A DNA stretch of 64,000 bases from Epiperipatus broadwayi. Lineage: Eukaryota; Onychophora; Udeonychophora; Euonychophora; Peripatidae. The notes under the pieces are model-generated. The model did not search any database and was not told the DNA's origin. It was given only the letters and a program-made list of their open reading frames with translations. Position 1 is the stretch's first letter. Each line of letters begins with the position of its first letter. Positions 48,935-60,175 of the stretch are shown here, piece after piece. Where the stretch lies: the NCBI GenBank assembly GCA_028023455.1, contig JAQFVV010000055.1, positions 4,430,030 through 4,494,029 on the forward strand, in the 5' to 3' direction. A program made the translations under genes and the position numbers.

Positions 48935-50279
48935 CATTAGATAGGAGGAAAGATTACAACTACTTTACAGATTTACAGCTTAGCATTGGTTTCGATTAGC
49001 GCAACACAATTATATATTCGAATGTGCCAAGACAGACCACAACTTAAAGACAGTATTTTTAGAGCATGAGATTGATACAGGGCTACAATTTCGATCCACT
49101 CGACATCTAAGTGCTTTGTGCCGAGTGCAACAATTGAAGGAGAAAATACAAAGAGACATAGTTTGTAGTAAGCAATACCCGCCCAGTAAATATAAAAGAC
49201 TTGTAGCATTGCATTATCGCACAAATGGCATATGTAAATTCACAAACTTGCATAATAATTAATCTATAAAGTTCTTCCTTTTGCAAACCTTTGTTAGTGA
49301 CGTGGAATATGACCGCCTGGTCAAAAGTAGTGCTAAGCTGCAAATCGGTAAAGTTGTAATGTTATAATCTTTTCTACACAATAGACTTTCCCTATCTATT
49401 GAATTCCAAATGAATAAAGAAAGAAGTAAAGACAGATTGAGTTACAATCTTAATTAAACTATTTCATATCGGCCGTCAATATCTTTAGGGAATGCATCAA
49501 TAAAGATTTGAATTACTGTTTGTAACATGCCTTTAATAGACCATTATAGTAAGCGTTATAAATATATCAACATTTCTGCTAAAATGTGTAAATTATTAAA
49601 AAATTGTGTAAAACATAATCCCAGTGTTCTATTTTTCTATCTCAGAAATAGGCCCCAATGTGCTTGAATTTAATAATTTTTGGTCTGGACAGTTTATTAC
49701 TGTAAAATTAACAGTCGTTTTTACATGTGGTTCCAAAATACGAGAATAAAATTATTTATTAAAATGAAGAATTTGTTTGCTTATTAAGACAATTCAACCT
49801 TATGGAAACTTTGAAAGAAAAGCTATGGGGATTAGTGTCCCTATGTTTAAGGCTGTCTTTTTTTTTTTTATATAGTGAACCCAGTACGCTTAATAATAGC
49901 TAAATATCCATTTACTAATTATTATTATTAGATTGGGGATTGATCAGCTACAGGAAAAAAATTAAAAATTCCTACTTTCGTTTTAACTCAGGTTCACAAT
50001 TACAGTTAAACTTATTCATTACTATTCAAGAAACTAAAATAACTTCTTGGTAATTTATGTATGTAGTGGTGCAAAGGATTGTTAATTTATACTGTAGCTC
50101 CAAAATTGAGATGCGAGAATAAATTCCGTTAAGGAGGTATCACATGATGGCAGTCTACCACCAATGATCATTGGGTCATAGCTTAGTGATAGTGCTTTGT
50201 CACCTAATTACATTATCTTCCGGCATAGAATTTGATGTACATACATATGTTTAGTAATAAATGTAACACTTTGCATAAC

Positions 50280-50965
50280 TACCGTATTTGGGCCAGTTGG
50301 ATGAAGGGGAGGTGAAGTTATGGATAGATAATGTGTGGTCTAGATGTCCTGATGGACTGTTAAAGAAACCTGTTTTGCTAGTATAGGATCAGTTTCAGAA
50401 TCTCAGAACAGAAGCTGTGAAAAATAAATCAACTGAAAACCACTGTAAATTCCAGGTGGCTTAACAAGCCAGCTTTATAATCTTTAGATGTCTGCATTAA
50501 TAAACCATTTGAAGGAGAAATAGAACAGTTGAATGCACTGTGCAGATTTTTAAGTGACACTATCAGGGGAAAACTGATTTATATTTTGCAGATTTGTGAA
50601 TGGGTCAAAACTTCATCAGATACTGTGGAACATGAGATATTAAGAAATGTGAAATTAATAACTCATTTGATGGCACAGAGGATGATTTGTTATACAAAGG
50701 GTCAGTTTCTGAAGGAGAGGTTTCAAGTGATTCTTCATTTAACTCTGGAGATGAATTTCTGGATTTTGTGGATGAAGATTAAAAGATACCTGACTACAAT
50801 GTTTCCTAGTTATATTATTTGTAGGCATAAATAACTATAAAATTAGTACAGTAAATCATTATGGAAATTTATGAAAAAATGTAGAAAGTTATTTTTTTTA
50901 AAAAAAAAAGGGGGTGCATCTTATGCTCTGCTGCATCTTAAACCCTGGTAAAAACAGTAAATATT
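50280..50965 (+). pseudogene. pogo/Tigger-type transposase 3' relic with end sequence
   Basis: Frames read EVKLWIDNVWSRCPDGLLKK, PVLLV (stop) DQF, then a part with INKPF, CEWVKTS and FDGTEDDLLY, and finally EGEVSSDSSFNSGDEFLDFV with a terminal DED. This is the C-terminal half of a DDE_1 (pogo/Tigger) transposase. It is broken by stops at about 50394 and 50463 and by frameshifts. The 3' end GGGTGCATCTTATGC and CCTGGTAAAAACAGTA looks like a Tigger-type terminus, and ACCGTATTTGGGCC at 50281 may be the other end after internal deletion. It is a dead element. Confidence 0.7.
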
Positions 50966-51694
50966 AGTTTGTTGTTTGCTTTTTAAAATGCAAACTTATT
51001 TAAATTCAAGCCTTTGTTGTTAAAAATGTTGTAGGTAAATATATATAATTACATTTAAAAGTTGATTTTAAGTAAATAAAATTTATGTAATTAGACTGAT
51101 ACAATACAGCATTAGATAACGTTATGCGCTTTATATGCCATTCAGTATCAATTTTTACCAGAGTTAGTTCCCATAAATTTTGATTTTTTGTTTAAGTTTT
51201 GAAATGAATTTTATAGTTTGAGCAGTTTTATATAAAATTTAATGATTCAGAAGTTGACTGCTGAAATTCTTTGAAAAGGGGCGGACGTTTATCTCCCAGT
51301 TAATAAATCATTGTTTGGTCAAATTAAAATGGATATGTTAATTTATTAGCTTGATTGAAATAATTAAAAAATGTCAGAGAAATGAAAAATAATTTGATTA
51401 ATTAATTGAAGAGAGTTAAACTGTAGAGTAAATAAGTTTCAACTCAAACTATTATGTAAAAAGTCTTCAAAACGTACGTGCAATATTGAACTATAACTAC
51501 TATCAAAGTCATTAATCTTTTAAAATTTTTGTTTCTTGGATGTGATAATATGTGTTAAAATTAAATAATATTTATTTTTTTTGTTAATGTTGATTTTTTT
51601 TATGTCTTTTTACTTATCTATATTTTATTAATATTCAATGTTTTTTATTATTATTATCAATTTTCATTTACTTCTCTCTTTTGTCGTTGCTAAG

Positions 51695-51825
51695 GTATTG
51701 TTGAAGATTATAAACTTCCATATTATGATATGGTTCCATCAGACCCTAGCTTTGAAGATATGCGACAGGTTGTTGTTATAAACCAAATAAGGCCTCAAAT
51801 TCCAAATAGATGGAGTGAAGATCCT
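51695..51825 (+). CDS. ACVR1: ACVR1-like receptor, kinase C-lobe exon
   Basis: The exon completes Gly and encodes [20 protein letters not shown], then [16 protein letters not shown] and SEDP. The NG-IVEDY...PSFEDM phrase is closest to ALK1/ALK2; ALK5 differs at the start of this block and in the VEEM stretch. It forms the lower C-lobe of the kinase. Donor CCT|GTAAGT, phase 0. Confidence 0.93.
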
Positions 51826-52070
51826 GTAAGTAATAATATAAATATAGAATGCACTATTTATGTTAAAATTTTTTAACAATAAAAGATGTATATATAGTTT
51901 TTGAATTGGTCCTATACAAAGTCTCTTGTTATTACTATTGTAGCATCATCGTTATCGTTGGCCTTATTTACTATCAATTGGATAGTAAGGGAGATTCAGT
52001 GCTATCACTTGATGACAGGAGAGATCCAGCTCAAATGTCTGTGCTATAATTTTAATAAGTAGTCATACAT

Positions 52071-52500
52071 CACATGGTCACCATTTCTTATGCTTGCTTA
52101 TGACTGTTATTAAAACAGGCAAAACTCTCCATACAGTAGTGCCACTCAGTACAAGTTAGAGTAATCAATAGATTCCAGAAGGCTTGTGCATAAAATCCTT
52201 ATCCAGTCCCTACTTGTCTAATATCTCCAGACTAATTTCTAGCTTGTGGCTTCCATCAGCGAAGAGCCTTGGATCTGAGAGCATTGCACTTAGATCTTAG
52301 GATCCTAAGATCTGCTGTCAGATCCAAAGCTCTTCACTGATGAAAGCCACAAGTTAGAAACTAGTCTGGGGATATTAGATGAGTAGGAACTGGATAGGGA
52401 TTTTGTGCACAAACCTTCTGGCATCCATTGATTTCTCTGGCTTGCTCTGAGTGGCACTAATATTATGGAGAGTTCTGTCTGTTTTAAGTAGGCGTACATA
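52071..52500. mobile_element. Foldback repeat, two full arms
   Basis: It starts CATCACATGGTCACCATTTC and ends with the inverted GGAGAGTTCTGTCTGTTTTA. Both arms carry the hammerhead-like motif: minus strand 52224-52265 and plus strand 52331-52372. This is the best two-arm copy in the window. The open frame across it is arm sequence. Confidence 0.82.
52331..52372 (+). ncRNA. Hammerhead-like ribozyme motif (putative)
   Basis: TCTTCA (52331-52336), CTGATGA (52337-52343), AAGC-CACAA-GTTA (52344-52356), GAAA (52357-52360), CTAGTC (52361-52366) and TGGGGA (52367-52372). TCTTCA and TGGGGA pair over six positions, two of them G-U, as stem I. Stem II pairs AGC with GTT (one G-U). All core positions CTGANGA, GAAA and NUH are present. 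The A-A at the base of stem II is not canonical. Confidence 0.35.
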
Positions 52501-53357
52501 TTGTATCGGTTGCAAAGTAAGATACATAATTGACTACAAGAGTAGTTAAGCACTCGTTATCTTTGGATAACAATTTTAATAAAAACATTAAAAAAAAAAA
52601 GTAGTAGTCAAATAAATTGTAAAAAGAAAAAAATTACTTTTTGTTTATAAATTCAAATTTGCTTATGTCATCTCTAAGATTAAAGTTCAGGGTTCAAAGA
52701 TCAGTTAAACTTTAAATAATTGAAATTGATTAGTTTTTAAAAAAAAATATTTAAGATTTATTTTGTTAGAATATAGATTTGTAAATGATTTATGTTGTAA
52801 TAAATATTTTTTATTATTATTATTTTGAGTAATAAAACTAATTAAAAGAATTGCCATTAGAAAAATAATAGAATATGATTTTTTTTTTTTTTTTAATCGA
52901 TCACAGTTTTAGTAAAATGTGATTAAAATTTTTATCGGAAGCTAGCTTTCTGTTCGCTTCTCTGATCTGTTTTTCGTTTTACAATCGTCCATAGCAGCTT
53001 GTAGAATCTTTAAATTTATTTTTATTAGCAGCCAAGTTATGAACAATAAATATTATAAAATGGATATTATAGTTCACGGCTGTTAATTCCTATGTGTGTA
53101 TCATTTACCCTGGATCAATGTAGTTTGGATTAATTATTTATCTTCAACCTAATATATGATCGAACTTGAACTGCCATTTCTGAGTTCTGATAAACTTACG
53201 GTAAAAATGTATGTTTACAAATAATTCTTAACAGAAAATCCTCTCACAAAGTATTTACTTTTGGAAAGATGAAGGTAAATGATCTAAGAAAATATGATCT
53301 AATAAATTAAAATTTAAAGCAGCTAAAGAAGTTAAAAGAATTATTTGTATTTTTATA

Positions 53358-53810
53358 TTGGATTATTTCCATCATCTAATATATGTATCGAAGGTCTTTA
53401 GAAAAATTTAACTTTATTTAAATATTCCAAAGCACATCAAACAGGTTAATATATGCACAACGTTTCGAGAGGTATTAGTCTCCTCTTCTTCAGATGTTGC
53501 TGGCCTAACCAGTGACAGTACTAGCATGGAATTCGAACCTGGGTTCTTAGATTCTTGAGTTTTTAATTTTAAGTAATGCTCTAACCACTTGAGCCATCCT
53601 GCCAAAGGCAACAGTCCATAGTAATTATCTTAAAATTCAAAACTCGAGAATCTAAGGACCCAGGTTCAAATTCCATGCTGGTACTATCACCGATCAGGCC
53701 AGCAGCACATGAAGAATAGAGAATACTAACAGTCGAATGTATTTGTAATATTTAAATAAAGTTAAATTTTTCTAAAGATATTCATTAGATGATAGAAATA
53801 GTCCAATATA
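53358..53810. mobile_element. tRNA-headed repeat, head-to-head inverted dimer
   Basis: The left half is in minus sense. Read inverted, it has GGCTCAAGTGGTTAGAGC (A box) and CCCAGGTTCGAATTCC (B box), then TGACAGTACT in the given strand and a CTCTCGAAACGTTGTGC block. The right half restarts with ACCCAGGTTCAAATTCC and ends GATGATAGAAATAGTCCAAT. The two heads face each other at about 53600-53690. Confidence 0.72.
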
Positions 53811-55029
53811 TAAATACAACTAGAACATCATCATCACAAACATTCAGGAAAATATAAAAGGATTATTGTTTCTACATCTTCAAAAATGATGTACAGCATC
53901 TTAAATAGTGGAATAGACTTCATCATGTAAAGCAAGAAATATGATTTAAGGAAATAGGATCCGAATAAATTAAAGCTTGAATCAGCCAAAGGAATTAAAA
54001 AGAATTATCGTTTCAACATTTTCAAGGATGATGTAGAGTGTCTTCAATGCTGAAATATACTTTTCAACGAAAAGCAAACAAAAGAAAAAATCTTAACCTT
54101 AACATAAAAGGGATTTTAATCTGAAGACATTGGAAAATGTGATTATTTGAAGGTGCTATGTATCTGCTAACCAAAAAATGTAATAGATCACAGCAAAATA
54201 CGATAATTGGGAAGTAAATAAATTTAAACAGCCAATATAGTGAAAACTACTTATTTATTAAATAAATAGACAAAAGTATAACACCACTATGCAGTCCGCA
54301 TTATGTGAAACATTTAGAAATCAATCTCAACACATAGATATATTTGACTAGAGACAGTTTTAATTTTCTCGGACCACAATATTAAAACTAGTAGCACTAA
54401 AATAGGTTTTAACAATTGAAAATAAATGCCAGGATATGTCACAAGAGAGGTTCACACAGCTTGAAACGCATAAGAAATTAAGGCTTAATTAAATTGTGTA
54501 TTGTATTTTTTTTTTTTGTTTGCATTTTATATATTCCAGAAATTGTTTACATTAGTCCAGATCTGCAGTGCCATTATTGTCATGGGATCTGTTTGGATGT
54601 AGTCCCACCATTGTTACATTCTTTCGGAATAGAAACTGGAAAGCCAATGCTAACTTTCTTATGGAAAAAAAAAATGCCCAGTGGATAATGAGTAACAGCA
54701 TTATCACTAATCAACCAAAGCCACTCATATAATTGTTAGTCACTGATGTTTGGGGTCATTAATAATGGAAGTCTTAAAGTGATGATCAAGAGAAAACATT
54801 ATCTTCCAAAAAAAACTTATCTGAATGCTAAGGGATGAAATATCCACAATCCAAGATGGAGAACAATGATGAACCGGTGCTGACATTTTTGAAAATGTAT
54901 TTTTTCTAGATAATATATTTTTAGTCATATTAGTATTAGTAGATTTAAAACTATATAAATTCAACATATTTTTGACAAATGCTGGTTTTTTTAATAATCT
55001 TTGAATTAATGGGGGGTTTTTTTTTTTAG

Positions 55030-55158
55030 GTTTTAGGATCTCTCTCAAGTATGTTGTCCGAAATGTGGCATCAGAACCCTTCCGTCAGGGTAACTTCTCT
55101 GCGAGTAATGAAAACACTGCGACGTTTAGCCAAAAATGATGTAAAAATGATAAATTGA
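55030..55158 (+). CDS. ACVR1: ACVR1-like receptor, last coding exon
   Basis: The exon encodes VLGSLSSMLSEMWHQNPSVR, then VTSLRVMKTLRRLA, KNDVKMIN and stop TGA (55156-55158). It is the final kinase helices. The Trp and Arg of subdomain XI (W-QNP-x-R) are kept. The usual ECW is EMW here, and the usual ARLTALRIKKTL is VRVTSLRVMKTL, so the tail is more divergent than the rest of the kinase. The short C-terminal tail after the kinase is typical of type I receptors. Confidence 0.92.
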   Translation, partial: VLGSLSSMLSEMWHQNPSVRVTSLRVMKTLRRLAKNDVKMIN

Positions 55159-55720
55159 TATATATTGTTTTGTATTTAATTATTATAGAAAATTGTGTTT
55201 TCAATCCTATATTTAGGATTACAGTGCCATCTGTTGACAATGATAAATATTGTAGTCTTTTGTTGAATGAGTATTAAAGTAATCTCATTTTTTGTTACTT
55301 TTTTTTTTTTTAATAGATTAATCATGTACATATTTTTGAGACTTTTTCTAAGTTTTTTTTTTTTTTTCTACAACTGTGTTTAGATCTTCTCAATCATGGG
55401 AAAGATATATATTGTATACGCTTTTACATTTTGTAAATGAAGTTTATATCGTTTAATAATATATAAAATGATTTTAGTCAAATGAAAACCAAATTCTATT
55501 TCTCTGCTTAGAAAAAAAAAAAAATTCTGAGTCATCATATAATGTGATGATGGATATCATTCCACGTGGTCCTCGGCCTTACGAAAATAATGATATAAAT
55601 CACCTTTTTTACAAAAAATGTGATGTAGCCTTTTTATTTATATATTGGAAATTTTAAAACTGCCTTTTAAAATGAATAATAAAAAATATTGATATGAAAT
55701 AAATAAAACTATATAACAAA
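55159..55720 (+). other. 3' UTR of the receptor gene, with poly(A) signals
   Basis: T-rich sequence follows the stop codon. AATAAA occurs at about 55678, 55698 and 55702, so cleavage shortly after 55710 is likely. No other gene is seen here. Confidence 0.5.
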
Positions 55721-55857
55721 TTGCTTTTAGAATGTTTTTTTTTTAAAAATTAGATTCTAAATCGTAAAAGGAAGTAACTTATACTTATTTACTTATTAAA
55801 CTTTTTTCCATCTTATTGATTAATGAAATCCTTGTTTTTTACTTAATCTTTCAGTGG

Positions 55858-56011
55858 TAAGTTTTAAATTGCGTTTTACGCAAAAAAGCCGACACTCTCA
55901 AAACAGGCTATGAGTATGTAGACTTAAGTTCTCTGAAAGCGATCAGCCGTATAATTCTTTTCTAATAATACTAAGCTTCACTTTTTTGCGTAAAGCGCAA
56001 TTTAAAACTTA
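55858..56011. mobile_element. MITE with 31-bp inverted ends
   Basis: TAAGTTTTAAATTGCGTTTT, then ACGCAAAAAAG, is inverted at 55981-56011 as CTTTTTTGCGTAAAGCGCAA, then TTTAAAACTTA, with one mismatch. The outermost TA pair suggests a TA target site, as in mariner-type elements. No transposase is present. Confidence 0.8.
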
Positions 56012-57295
56012 TTGATTAATATTCATTTTTAAGTATATGTTATAGCTTGTTTGGAACCTCTTCCATATTCGTAAACTTATTAACGGATCAAGCAAATCTG
56101 AAAACAGTACGATAATTAACAAGCCAGATTTCCCAAGAATCATTTAAATGAACTTGCAAACTGATTCTTGTGAATTACTATAGTAGTGATTTCAGTCTTT
56201 GTTGTTCCTTGATTAGACATTTATAGTATCAGTGTTATTGATAGGTCATAATTGTTTATACTCATAAATATAAGGACATTGTTAAATTCTATGCCTTTTC
56301 ACTTTTAATTATTTAGCTTCCATTTTGGATTAAAACTCTATAAAACACAATTGAAAGATGCTATGCCTGATTCCAAGTAGAGTAATAGATTTTGAAACTA
56401 GAAATCCATGAAATATGACTTAAGTCTTGTGACTTTCGGTTTTTATTAATTTCTGAACAATAAAATATTTAATTTCTCTTTTTTTTTTAAACTATATCGC
56501 ATAGTTGTAAAAATGAAGTTATGACTTACATTCACTGATCTAATATCTTTAATATTTTTTTTTTTACACTTTGTAAGTTGGATTTGTGTCTTATTAACTC
56601 TCTATAACAATTTCTTTTAAATATTTATATTGTATTTGCTAATAAGGGTGTGCAATTACCAACTGCCTCTATTAGAGTCATTTCGCCTAGATTTATAGAA
56701 TTTTTTAATTATATTAAAAGCAGAGAAAGGAATATTAGTAACTTTGAAAATACGTTTTGCAGACCATTTTATATTTAATGCAGATTTGACTTTGTCATTA
56801 CAATTCTAAAATTAATTGCATGCACAAATCTATATACTTATATTTTTTTCTTTTACTGGAAGTACTATTTAATCACATGTCCTGAAAAAATAACACAAAT
56901 CACACGCAACCTGAATCATTGCCCCAGATTTTTCTATTTGTGGATTATTACATATTTTTTTTAAAAAAGCAGTGGTTAGAGGATTTAGTAAAATATTTAT
57001 TGATAAGTTGCTTGAAAGATCATGTGACAGATAGCTGAATTCTTTGTTGCTATTTTTTTTTTTTTTTTGCTTTGTTGGGAAAATCCCAGAAGTCATTAAA
57101 CGATGACTTCAACATTAAATGGGTGAATGACAACGAGTAAAAAGTTTTTGAATGAATTCTCAGCTGAGATTTGGTTAAGACGGAATCGTTTGGCTCTTCT
57201 TCCATATGGGTACTTAAATGTCTTCATATCTCATGAACAATTAGCCATAATGATGAAAGATATATTTACTTTGAATTTAAATTCTATATATGGGT
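56012..57295. other. AT-rich intergenic sequence
   Basis: It contains a partial relative of the 36954 MITE at 56115-56190 (CCCAAGAATCATTTAAATGA). Otherwise no gene or RNA signal was seen. Confidence 0.4.
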
Positions 57296-57480
57296 CACCC
57301 AGCATACATTTTTTGCACCACCTATTGTAAGCTTTAGTAACTAATAGATGCTAGAAGATGATGCTTAATAAATCTATTCACTACTGCCTTATTCAATATT
57401 TCCAAACTAGTCTCTAGCTTATGGTTTTTATCAGTGAGCAGCTTTGAATTTTATATCAATACACTTGGTTCTTTAGGATT
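57296..57480 (-). mobile_element. Decayed foldback repeat arm
   Basis: The minus strand near 57407-57440 has CTCACTGATAAAAACC, then AAGCTAGAGACTAG, matching the foldback arm with several changes. The left end GCACCACCTATTGTAAGC is also decayed. Confidence 0.55.
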
Positions 57481-58039
57481 CTGGAAATCATCGTTTATCT
57501 CAGTTTTACTATCAAACCAAACTGAAAAACATTTTCAATCTAGCCATTTGCTTTTATAATCATACATATATTAAGCCAATTCAGTTTCTGTACATTATGG
57601 TCCCAATAATTATAATCAGTTAACTCCATGGCCAGGATTTAACTCCTGTTTACAGAAAAAAAAATTCTCTAAAATTAAGAATGCAATATATAGAAAGTGA
57701 GCTATTTTCAAATCTATATGACTGTATAAGCAAGTTGATTAAAATTGAAAACATCTATTTTTATTTCATTTGATAAATGAACGGCTGCCAGTTGAAACGT
57801 ACATTAGATCCTAAAGTTCCAGGTTCACTGTTCCAAAATCCAAAGCAGCTCACCAATAAACTTTATAAGGATTGCTGGTGGATAGGACAGCAACGATCAT
57901 CTAGCATCTAATACTTACTAAAGCTTACAGCAAATGGCAAGAGGTGGTGAAAGAAAAGTATATACTGTCAAAAAGAGCAATATGTAAGCCAGAGACATGA
58001 TATTTTATTGGTTTATATAAGGGTTAATTAATATGTCAA

Positions 58040-58370
58040 CAGCTTAGACTGACTTAATGTCTTCATGTATATGAATATAATATTAAATAAATAAGGGCTT
58101 TGAGCATTCCATCATTGGTTTTTTAATGAAATGGAAGAATGAATAGTTGGAAGGGTGAGAAAAGTGAAACTTGTCTATTAAAGTTTGAGGAATTGCTATC
58201 GAGCACTGATAGTATAAATGCGGGAGATGACAATCTGAGCCAAGTAATGGGTTTTGGATGTGTGCTACATATAGTGGGATTGTATCTTTTTCACATGTAT
58301 ATTGGTTGTTTGAGATGGAAGTGGAGGACGAATAGATTGAAAAATTCTGAGTTCAAATTCTTATAATTGT
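58040..58370. repeat. Interspersed repeat with a B-box-like end, copy 2
   Basis: It matches 15650-16000: GAGCATTCCATCATTGG, AAGTTTGAGGAATTGCTATC, GAGCACTGAT, and a GAGTTCAAATTCTT end. The 75-residue frame at 58139-58366 lies inside it and is not considered a gene. Confidence 0.5.
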
Positions 58371-59734
58371 TGAAAAAAAAAAAAGAATTATGGTTACACA
58401 AGAGCCTGACATTTGTAAAATAAGTTGTAATAATGTATGATGATAAATAATGAATGATGATGAAAACATTTGGGAGCTTGTGAACAAGTGGGCCAACTGA
58501 TGAAGCTAATTTAACAGAAATGTATCTTGGTGCTCATCCATCATCATAGTTGACATTTGTAGATTCATTCGTAATGAGGTATGGATGAATAAGATAAGCT
58601 AATATTTAATGAGAGATTACTAGGAATTAGATCAACAAAACTCATTTAGGAGTCTTATCTTTATCTGATGACTTTGTTTGAAATGATATAATATTTGTGT
58701 GTATGAAAAAAAAAGAATGGTTTATTAATCTGTTTATAACATCTTTTAATACTGGAAGTGATTCACGAACTTGGAAATCCAGCTTCTGCTAGTACATAGG
58801 ACATTAACAATATGTCTTTCAAAAGACAGGAAACTGGTAAATGTAGGACAAGAGTTATGTATTTGGAGATTAAGTGATAAAATAAAACATACCTGCAGCC
58901 ACTCGCAAACGAGTACTGCCATTCCAACTCTTAAAAAAAAAAAGGGCTGAGTTTTGCAATAAGTAAGTACACAACCTTATTACCATAAATACTTCCACAT
59001 GTAGAATATACAAATCCATTATTATGTTTGGCATTTTGCGATATCTTTTAATCACTTCTACAGAAAACTTGTCCGAAATACTTCAACACCATGTTTAATT
59101 GCAGTTGACCAGTATATTCTATTCTCTGTCATTTTTTTGAGGCAATCAACATTGCATTTCTTTTAGAATGTCTTTAAAATAATATGTAAACGGTTTACCT
59201 CTTAAGATAATCTATAAATGATTTACTTGTTTCATGAAAATCATGCTTTACTATAAAACATCCTTTCAGTTAGTTGTATTGTTAATTCATTTTATATTTT
59301 CAATCCAATGGAAATGATATTACAATAGTTGATTCTACAATGATCGATGAATTTTGCTAATGCAATATCAGATTGTGATTATATTTAAATGGTAGTTATC
59401 TTCACTAGCACTGTACTATAATATAAATAGGTGATGTTAAATGTGATGATACGGTTATTCCAGCCACAAGATAAGACAATAAAAATTATTGTTATTTTCA
59501 AACTTAAATGCACTTATATAGGCCAATCTTAAATATTTGGAATGAGAGTGTGAATATATTCACTTTACCTCCATTTCTTTTAATAATTGTATATGATACT
59601 CAGCAAGTTGAAAAAACAATCTTTATATAATTTTTAGCCCTGGGTATTGTGTTTTTAAACATAAAATTTATCTCGCACACAAAATAACAGCTCTATATAG
59701 CTCATTGATTTGCAGCAGCTATTTCACTGCAATT
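58371..59734. other. AT-rich intergenic sequence
   Basis: No coding, RNA or clear repeat signal was recognised. Confidence 0.4.
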
Positions 59735-60175
59735 AAATACTCTTAATTCGTTAAAAGCACATTGCATTGGAATTTATGTGCACTTCCTATTTCACTGCGA
59801 TGTTATCTATTAATTCATTAAAAGCACATTACTACATTGGAATTTATGTGTACTTTGATATCTAAATTTATTTCATTGTGATGAAATGCTCTATTCATTA
59901 AAAGCACATTATTACATTGGCCAACATCTAAGTTTATTTCACTGCGATGAAAACATTAATTTGTTAAAAACACATTACTACATTGGAATTTGTGCACTCA
60001 ACATCTAAGTTTATTTCACTGTGATGAAATACTCTAAAAGTACATTACTACATTGAAATTTATGTGCACCTTGATATCTTAGTTTATTTCACTGTGAAGA
60101 AATTATTAATTCATTAAAAGCACATTATTACATTGAAATTTATGTGCACTTCCAACATCTAAGTTCATTTTTCTA
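59735..60175. repeat. Tandem ~75-bp repeat, about six units
   Basis: Units contain ATTCATTAAAAGCACATTAC, TACATTGGAATTTATGTGCA, then CAACATCTAAGTTTATTTCA and CTGCGATGAAAT. AAAGCACATT-type cores occur near 59754, 59820, 59898, 59966, 60035 and 60115. Some units have short deletions. Confidence 0.8.

Larger units (their letters stand above)
39965..51694 (+). other. Intron 6 of the receptor gene
   Basis: About 11.7 kb with GTGAGT donor and GTTGCTAAG acceptor. It contains a mariner-like relic (41541-41650), a tandem array (42345-42600), tRNA-headed repeats, the 100-bp array (43060-44385), three foldback repeats, two tRNA-like elements, several hairpins and a pogo/Tigger relic (50280-50965). It splits the kinase domain. 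Confidence 0.88.
51826..55029 (+). other. Intron 7 of the receptor gene
   Basis: About 3.2 kb with GTAAGT donor and T-rich acceptor TTTTTTTAG. It contains a foldback repeat (52071-52500) and a tRNA-headed inverted dimer (53358-53810). The stretch 53815-55000 is AT-rich without a recognised feature. Confidence 0.88.

Noticed and set aside
49107-49343. Minus-strand overlapping frames of 78 and 83 residues at 48973-49343
   Set aside because: Hydrophobic, unrecognised, with no splice or homology clue. Probably transposon debris or chance.
53414-53611. Minus-strand 65-residue frame
   Set aside because: It is a translation of the tRNA-headed repeat, with no coding features.
54536-54690. Possible extra receptor exon after ATATTCCAG (frame EIVYISPDLQCHYCHG)
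   Set aside because: The exons at 51695 and 55030 join in phase and leave no gap in the kinase. The frame has no kinase features.
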